Assembly: GCF_000237925.1 (NCBI RefSeq)
Contig: NC_031498.1
Location: 7,626,717 to 7,690,716 of the forward strand
Reading direction: 5' to 3'
Source of the DNA: Schistosoma mansoni
Lineage: Eukaryota > Platyhelminthes > Trematoda > Strigeidida > Schistosomatidae
DNA: 64,000 nt
Of this stretch, positions 12,001 to 21,000 are shown piece by piece. The notes below the pieces were generated by a model, which was given only the letters and a program-made list of their open reading frames with translations, did no database searches and was not told the origin of the DNA. How positions within the stretch are numbered: position 1 is the stretch's first letter; each line of letters opens with the position of its first letter. A program made the position numbers and the translations under genes.

Positions 12001-15000
12001 CTTTAAATATGGCGGTCCAATTTTAGCGATTAGGTTGACTAATATTCTGGCTAAAATCTGGGAGACGGACGTAATCCCATCTGACTGGTCACAATCTCTG
12101 ATTGTCCCAATATATAAGAAGGGGCCAAAATCATCCTGTGATAACCATAGAGGGATTAGTCTGACTAACATAGCATCTAAAATACTAACCTCAATAATTA
12201 TCGGGCGCCTAACTAAGACTCGTGAACTGCAAACACGAGAAAATCAGGCTGGCTTCAGACCTGGTCGTGGCTGTACCGACCACATATTCACCATTCGTCA
12301 AGTTTTAGAGCACAGACATGCTTATCGGCGTCCGACAATGATAGTTTTTCTTGACTTAAAAGCAGCATTTGACTCTGTAGACCGAGAGGTTCTGTGGCAG
12401 TGTCTGTCATTGAAAGGTGTACCTGAGAAGTACATAAACCTTGTGAAGGCTCTTTACTCGAACACTACCAGTCGAGTGAGAGCTTATGGCGAACTGTCAT
12501 ATGATTTTACAACCTCAAGTGGTGTCCGTCAAGGCTGTCCACTATCCCCATTTTTGTTTAATTTCATTATAGACCTGTTGCTGAAAATAACACTCTCGTT
12601 GACTGAATTTTCAGGACTTGATCTTCTACCAGGAGGTTCACTTATCGACTTAGAATACGCAGATGACATAGTCCTGTTTGGTGAAGACGCTGGCAAAATG
12701 CAGAGTCTTCTGTTAGAACTGAGTAATAATGCCAGGATGTTTGGGATGCGTTTCTCCCCCTCTAAATGTAAATTGTTACTCCAGGACTGGCCTGCGTCAA
12801 CACCTGAACTAAGGATAGGGAGTGAAGTAGTCGAACGCGTCGACAACTTCACTTATCTTGGAAGTCTGATCAGTTGGTGTCTGACGAAATCTCAGCACGG
12901 ATTCAAAAAGCTCGTTTGGCTTTTGCCAACTTACGTCACCTATGGCGAAGAAGAGATATCCGTCTATCAATTAAGGGACGAGTATACTGCGCAACAGTTC
13001 GCTCTGTTCTACTTTACGGCTGTGAAACATGGCCATTAAGAGTAGAAGATACTCGTAGGTTACTAGTATTTGACCACAGATGCCTTAGAAATATTGCTCG
13101 CATCTGCTGGGATCACCGGGTAAGTAATAGTAAGGTTAGACGCAGGGTATTAGGGAATGATGGTAAATCAGTTGATGAGGTGATGAATCTTCATCGACTG
13201 AGATGGTTTGGCCACGTGTTACGTATGCCTGAACACCGATTACCACGACGCGCTATGTTGACTAGTATTGGGGATGGTTGGAATAGAGTTAGGGGCGGCC
13301 AAACTAAAATGTGGCATCAGAGCTTGAAGTCACTAACTTCTAGTCTGAGCCGTGTTGGTAAATGCAGACTACCTGGTTGGGGTCCGCGTGACTATCGTAA
13401 CCAATGGTTGGAAACTCTGGGTGACATGGCTCAGAATCGATCACAATGGCGTAGGTGTATACACTCTTTATCTTCCCTTAAACCTTGAGATTAAAATTGC
13501 TTCATAACTTTTTTCCTTCCTATACTATATCCTTATATACAACCTTTCTTTATATACTACCACCACTAAATTAATTACTTCTATGGATCCGGTGTTCATC
13601 TTGTTGTGCTAACGAGGTATGGCAACTTGGACCGATGCATATATGTGCCTGGTCCTACGTTGTCGCTGACTGACTGACTGGGGTCGCTAATTCCATGCCC
13701 AAACCTTTTCTTTTCTGGGCTTGGGGCCGGCATTAGCTCCCAGAGGGGCTCTAGGTGGAGTTAGTCTTGTAAAAGTACTTTGTCTTTAAAAATTGCAGAG
13801 CACATACCGTACCTATGGACACTAGCTTCCAACTGATCAAGTGTTGATTGTTTGGCTTGGATATCATCGCACAGTAAGACACCATCATCCACATACTCAG
13901 GGTCGAAAATGTTTTTCCAGGTAACAGATCCACGCCATCATTACTCACACCCAATAGAACTGCTCCCTGAACGTCATCAGTAGCAAGGTTGAGGAATGGT
14001 GGGATTAAACAACCCTGCCTAACCCCTTTGCATGAATGGAACAGTGGAGGGAGATGGTTTTATGCCCTCACTCAGCTTGAGGTGTTGTATATGGGGCTTG
14101 CAAGATGTTAATAAACTTCTCAGGCACACTCTTTTTATATAGGCAATCTTAGAGAACAGTCCTGTCCAACGAATCGAAAGTAGTCCTGATGACAAGAAAC
14201 ACTACGATTGTTGGCTTGTAATAAGTATTATGGTGTTCTAACATTTGTTGGAGGGTGATATGATATTATCAATACGTCCTCGACCAAAATGAAGGCCAGT
14301 CTGCTCCTCTTGAGTCAATCTTTCTTGGATTCTTAACAGTATATGAAGTGTGACGGGAGTCAATGATTCGAACACGATCAGAAGTAGACTCTTATCTCTA
14401 GATAGTTGTTGTAGAAACGATGTGAACCTTTTTAAAGATAGGAACAACTATCGACTCATTGCAGGATGTTGAAACACTCTCTAGCTCTCAGACCTTTGTA
14501 AACAACTAAGTCAGTACAATAACCAGAAAGTCGCTACCATCTTTAAAAAGAGCCAGAAGTCAGTCATCTGAGCCCGGTGATTTGTAGCGTTTCAAGATTG
14601 GGAGTTGCTTGAGGACTCCCGCCTAATTTGGTGGAGCAGTTATCACCGGCGATAGAGGGCAGGACAGTCTGATCGATGTTGCCGAAGCAGCATGCCAGTT
14701 GAACAGCCCTTCAGAGAATTCTGCCCGTCGTCCAAGACGTTGGTGGATGATAGTGAATTGTATCCTGTCATCTTCACAGATTGTTTCGCTCACACCACCT
14801 GCAAGCGGCTCTACTCGCCATTTTCATGGCGCCACGCGATTGTAGCCGGTGCTTATCTGTTCTATTCCGTGAGCTGGTAGCTAGCCTAGAAGCTGGCTTG
14901 GTTTGATACTTAGATGTAACAAAAGCTGCAACCAATTCGCTGATGTCTATCGGTTTAAGACGATGAATCTGCTGGCCACTGAAACATCATTTAACACCAA

Positions 15001-18000
15001 ATTGTCTATCAACTATCTAGTGATCGTGCATTTCAGTTATCTCTTAGTACGATTCAAAGATTATGCACAAATTCGAAAAGTGAATGTCCGGCGCTTTAGC
15101 CGGGTTGGTGGATGTGGAGGATCCACCTAGGGGAGTTGGAAAACCCTGATTCCAAACCAATGGTGCACATGGGCTCCGGTATCCTGAAGAAACAAATGGC
15201 GTATGAACCAATCGTTGGTCACTGGCTACCATGGGACTGCATCTCCTTAAGATGCTCCACTGCCTTGTGGACTAGACCTTCAGGTCGAAGGCTCCGGGTG
15301 TGGCCCCCTAAGAAAACCACCTGCTTCAGTCTGGGCACCTGGGCAGTATCATAGCCCTCACACAAATCAAATGAGATTTGTGAGGTGCATATTCATCTAG
15401 TGCTTCCTTGTACCAATATTTATATGTTTAAATAAATAAATAAAATAACACAAATTCTGTACTAAGTTGTGAACTAAACTCTTGTAAAAGCTAATCATAC
15501 ATAATAAAACAATTTGTTTCCTGATGATACCCAAGATTGAAGGAGCTTTGGCTTTTATATGACTGATATTTCTAAACCTATTTGGACCACTAAGAAAAAT
15601 GCATTATGTATCCAAGCGAAATATCCTACTGTTTTCATATCATATCACAAATAAAGGTACTTTTGTATCATGTTGAGTTACCATAGGCTTCTTAAACAAT
15701 TTTTCCTACTTTTGAGCTGTAAAATCTCGTGGAACAAGGTTTTAGTTTATAACAGCTAATAATAATAATAATAAGCATTCACCGGGTACTTTTGTATGAA
15801 CCACACTAAGTATCTAATGATGCTACTCAGTTGCCCAAACGGAATTAGGGTTATTGGGACTTAAGCATAAGATTTATTGACTGAGAGTCGAGCTCCTTAA
15901 CCATCAAGCTCATGTAGATCGGCAAGGTCATCATGATGTTGATCACGTCATCAAGACACCAAATGTATTACCGGAAATCAGTTTGATTGCTTTTCATTAA
16001 AATGTTTTACTTTACAGCTCACTTTATTGGGGGATTCTCGTGATCTTATCCTAGTTAAAAACCAATTGAATTCGTCGGATTCCAATCGAATAACAACCGA
16101 AGTTCTTGCCGTTGCTGTTTTACATTTATGTGAAGAAGGTGAGACCAGTTGCTTTATTTTTATTCCTAAGTTATCTGTTCGAGTTTCAATTGTGTCGATT
16201 AAATTAACCCATTGAAGGTTACGTCATCCATACATTTATTTCATACTACCCTTTATACTTGTAAGTGGAGTGTATATATAGTGCAAAATTCATATTAAGG
16301 ACCAGACGTGAGAAGATGAATTAGTTAGAAAAACGCTCTGATCCAAGTTATCAGCGAATTAAACTAAAGCAAAGAGTAAAAAATGAAGTAATGAGTAAAG
16401 CACCAAGATGTTGGGTTGTTTAAGCAGGTTGTTTCCTAATGATCTTTGAATACGCAGATGACATAGCCTTATTTGGTGATGCTGACAAAATATAATCTTT
16501 TAATCTCTCCAAGCAACAGTGCTAGCATGTTTGCGATGCGTTTTGTTCCTTTTAAATGCAAAGTGATGCTTTCAGAATCGGTTTGTGTCGACGCATGAAC
16601 TATTGATAGAGAGTAAAGTAGTTGGGTGCGTTGATCACTCCATTTATCTTGGAAGTTCCACCACCTCTGGTGGATTAGTGTTTAATGAAATAGCGACACA
16701 TGTTCAGAAAGCTCTCTTGGCTTTTACCAACTCAAGTGACCTATATAGTAGGCGAAATATCCGTCTGCCAACCGGATATCGAGGATATTGCTTAGCAGTC
16801 CACTCTATCCTACTTTATGCCTGTGAAACATAGTTTGTGCAATCAGAAGACATACGTAGACTGAGAGTTTCTGATCCTAGGTGCCTTTAAAGAACTCGTG
16901 TTTCATGAAACGACCGAGTGATCAATGGTATATGCTTATCATATATTCATGAACTCTGATTCAGATCATTTTAATACACAGTTAATTTCCAAGAATGGTT
17001 TTATGTTACGTAGTGTTGCCCTTTTTTTAGTCGTTTCAAATATGTTTCTATAATTATTACAGCTCTGTTTCAGTCTCACAAGTACACATTCTCATTGGAT
17101 TCTATTGATGTTTTTGCTTGCATGTCTGATGTATATCTTACCCTTAAAGTGAAATTACCTTTGTTTCATCCAGGTACCAATCTTAAGTTGGCGGAGGCGG
17201 AACCATGTGAATTAGCTGCAATATTAGTAGCATGTGCTGAAAACTTTTTGCATCGCGATGCGTTTACGTCATCCCTTACATCTAAGGATAATCGCAAAAT
17301 GAAACCCACAAAATTGTCATGTCATCCTCTATCTCTCGTATGGTCAAACCTCCTTAGCAAAACTTTATGTGTGACACAGTTAACTTATTCCAAGTCCAAA
17401 CTAGCATTTTTATCAGCTGCTTTAATTTGGAGTCGTCATATTAGTCTGTCTAACTTTGGTGAGCCTTTACGTGGGGGTAAACATCATCCCTTGTTTTTAC
17501 TCGTTCTACAACGGTTATCACAAATTATTAGTGAAGATGGAAGTGACACAAATTGTACATCTGGAGCAGGATTGAGTGACAGACGTTCCTTGCTCATTCA
17601 ATTATTTCAAGAGAGTGAATTGCAAATGAATCAAATGGTCCCAGGTTCGTTTTTCTGTCAAATATATCCTTGTCAGTTAAATTTTTGTAACCCACATTTT
17701 ATGAGGAGTAGAACTATTACTAAAGAATACAGAGGCAGCTACAGTGTATGTTCTATGTGCTACCATTCAGGATATACATTTACGAAAGCCATTGTACACT
17801 ACCGTCAGTATGCATATTAATTAAATGTTTTCGGAGTTTAACACCTTATTCTATGTCATTTTATGTTTGTAAATATTTTTTCGCAAGTTGTTCAACTTAT
17901 AATTTTGATAGTAATGTTTTCTTTTATTGCACATAATATTTTATCTATAGAAGGGAGTCAAACAAACAAAGCTTTGTTGTCTTTGCTGGAAGAACGTAAT

Positions 18001-21000
18001 TTAGATTTTCTCGTCCCAAGCTTACGATTGTCGACGGAACTATCTCATCTTATTATGGATACTTCATCTTTAGAAGGGAAGTGTCCAGAAGAGTCTGACA
18101 AAATCACAGCTTCTAAATTCAATGATTACCTTTCAAACCATCCAATTGATGCCAGGATACGAGCATCAGACTACATTCATGCTTGCTTGCCGGTCATTTA
18201 TGAATATATTTATAGAGTAGGAATTGTTGATCTTGGCAGTTTGTCTTCTCCCCCCACTTTAATGGCTAGAGAAAAAGCTGCGTGGGAGTGCATAGTACCT
18301 CATGTACTTATCGAAGTTTTAAGAAGCTCAACAGACCGACAGTTGGATGCTCTTCATGACCTGCAGTTCTTCTGGGTTGATAAAAATATGCCTAAAGGTC
18401 AGTGTACTTTTCAAACTATGTTGTCCGGTAAATCATTTTTATATCAGTTGGCGGTAAGGATTTTTCATATATATTTGAGTTTTATCATGACAAACTTCAC
18501 GGAATAATTGAAAACGTTTATTTTGTTATATGAGTTCCTTTCCTGTCATCTTTCACCTTCTCTTTCCTAATCTTAATGTATTTTACCTATTATTAAAACT
18601 TGAAACGTTTGCAGATATTTTGCATCCTATTTTTAGATTTAATTCATTTAACCTAAGATGATAGTGCTTATTCTGAGTTACATCATTTTATGCTTTTTGA
18701 TGACTTATGATTGCTGATAATTTGATGTTGAAAAATTATATGTGTTAAACTTCTTTGTTGATAAGAGCATTCCAGAAGATAACATGATGATCTAGAATAG
18801 TATTTAGTAGAAACATCCAGTCATTTGGTAGAATTTGAAACTATAATCTAACTGGATAACCTGACCATATGTTATGTATCCGTAGTCGTTTCTAGGGTTT
18901 TATGAGAAATGACACTAATAGTCTCACATCAACGAATTGAAAACTTTTCGGTCACATAGAATGTCTTGTCAGTTCCTTATTCTTTGAGTTAAGTGCGAGT
19001 TTTCCTAAATAGCTGCAGTAGATGATGTATGAAATTTCTTCGTGGCTATAATGGATAGGACTTACAAGGTTTACAAATTTATTATCAAGTAATCACCCAT
19101 TTTTTCTTTTTTCGACAATATCTATATATATCTATCCACTAGTCGATTCGTAATAAGCCTTGGAAAATAAGTGAATTCCATAGAAACAATTTTCTCTCTT
19201 TTCGAATAGTGGCCTTGTGGTTAAGGGGTGTTCGACCTTCAGGTTTGTCCCCCTTCTTCATTCACTTTGGCTTCAACAATCGGATAGTATCATTAGTCCT
19301 CAAACTTAGTGTGTGACTCATACTCAAGTATCCGGAGAATGAGTTAATTAATTATAATTCTGTTTTCGCATTACCTTCATCGATATTCTGTGACTAGATC
19401 GTTTATTAAATAAGAACCAAACTGTTTTGACGTCCATTCGATGTGCAAAATTTCAAATTTATCCTTAACATTTTGAAACTAATGGATCATTTGCTCAGTT
19501 CAAGTTCCTAGGTAATAATAATTCTCCAATAATTTTATTAATCAGCTTTCCAGTTAAAGGAGTTTGTTGTAAAAAAGCTTTGTCTAGAAATGAGTTTCGT
19601 CAGCACTAAAGTAATGCTCATTTCATGTTTTATTACAGGGTTTTTGTTTCGTTGTTTTATGAACCTTTATAATTGTGAGCTTATATGTGAAGATGCATTT
19701 TTATCATGGAAAGAAGAAGTGAATCCCAGTTATCCTGCTAAAGGTCAAGCATTATTTGAGGTACACTGTTTGTCATGTTAATTTGGTATTTTATGGTAAT
19801 TAATCAGTCACTTATTATACATTGTAGAATGTGGTATATATACATCAGTCCAAGTTGCCACATTGTATCAAGATAACTGAAATATTAGAATAATAGGATT
19901 AGTAACATTATCGGTGATACTAGAAAGAGTAGGCGTATGTATGGTTCAAGAACAAAATACGAATTTGTGGAATGCATATGCATGAGATAATTTTAAAACT
20001 CAGGATCTAAGAGAAGGCAAAAAGTAAATGCATCTGGCCTATCGCAATCGGTTGTGACTCATGTTACTCAACGTCTCCAACCATATGTCACAAGGTAGCT
20101 TACATCTACAAACATGGCACAAACCAACATTTACTAATTTATGCCATTGCTTGCTTCGAAGGTCATTAGTTTCTCTCCTACCTATTTCCACCCCAACCAA
20201 CATCGCGCGTCAAATTAGGTGGTTTCTGCGAACATAATACATGTCCCATTCACCACAGTTAATAAAAATTCACAGTCTCATCAAATAATTTCCCATCTTT
20301 GTTTGGCATAACGTTTTACAGCCATTAAGTAAAACAAAGCAAACTGCTGAGCAGCATACTCCCTCGTCGTTGACACACAAAGATCTCGCCTACACAACTA
20401 ATGATACGAGTTGACAAACCCAAGCAAGCTGTCTGAATACTAGCCAGGATAAGTAAATTGGTCGATGCAATAATCTATTTCACTCTTTGATCAATCCAGC
20501 CAACAACACAGATCCGTCCCGAATCAGCATTTTCGATTCAGAGAAGGAGAAACATCCCAAACATTCATTGTTGCTCAATGGTGACCAGAAAACTTCCTGT
20601 CATTTCTCAATTCACTAGTTGCTTTCACTCATCACTTCTTCGTTTCTATAGAACTCTGAGTTCAATATCCATACTCTGGATTGCATTTTTCTGGTGTATG
20701 TTGATTTGTCTGTTTCGCACATACCATTATGGTGTTCATTCACTTTCTTTTTTGCTCTTACATGTTTTCTGACTTATACATGTAGAGTATCCTTCTTACC
20801 TACAGAAAAGGTTGACATCCGGTGACCGTCAAAATCTAAGCCAACATTCACTATTACCATATTATTTTGATTTGATAATTTAAACTCACATGTTTATTTG
20901 TTTCATTGCTTCGGTTTTGTATTTTTGTTACCTTGACATCCTAGTTCCTATTAGGGTACGCAAAGTATTTTATGAAATCTGTCTTGTTAATTATTTCATC

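Larger units (their letters stand above)
10625..13680 (+). mobile_element. RTE-B LINE, nearly complete with an internal deletion
   Basis: A non-LTR retrotransposon with a 5' leader, an endonuclease-reverse transcriptase frame and a 3' UTR that ends in a short (tgac)n repeat near 13670-13680. The ends of the leader are approximate. It is the best preserved LINE in the window. It sits in the large EIF4G2 intron, in the same direction as the gene, and is joined head to head with the RTE-A relic on its left and to an RTE-C relic on its right. Confidence 0.85.
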
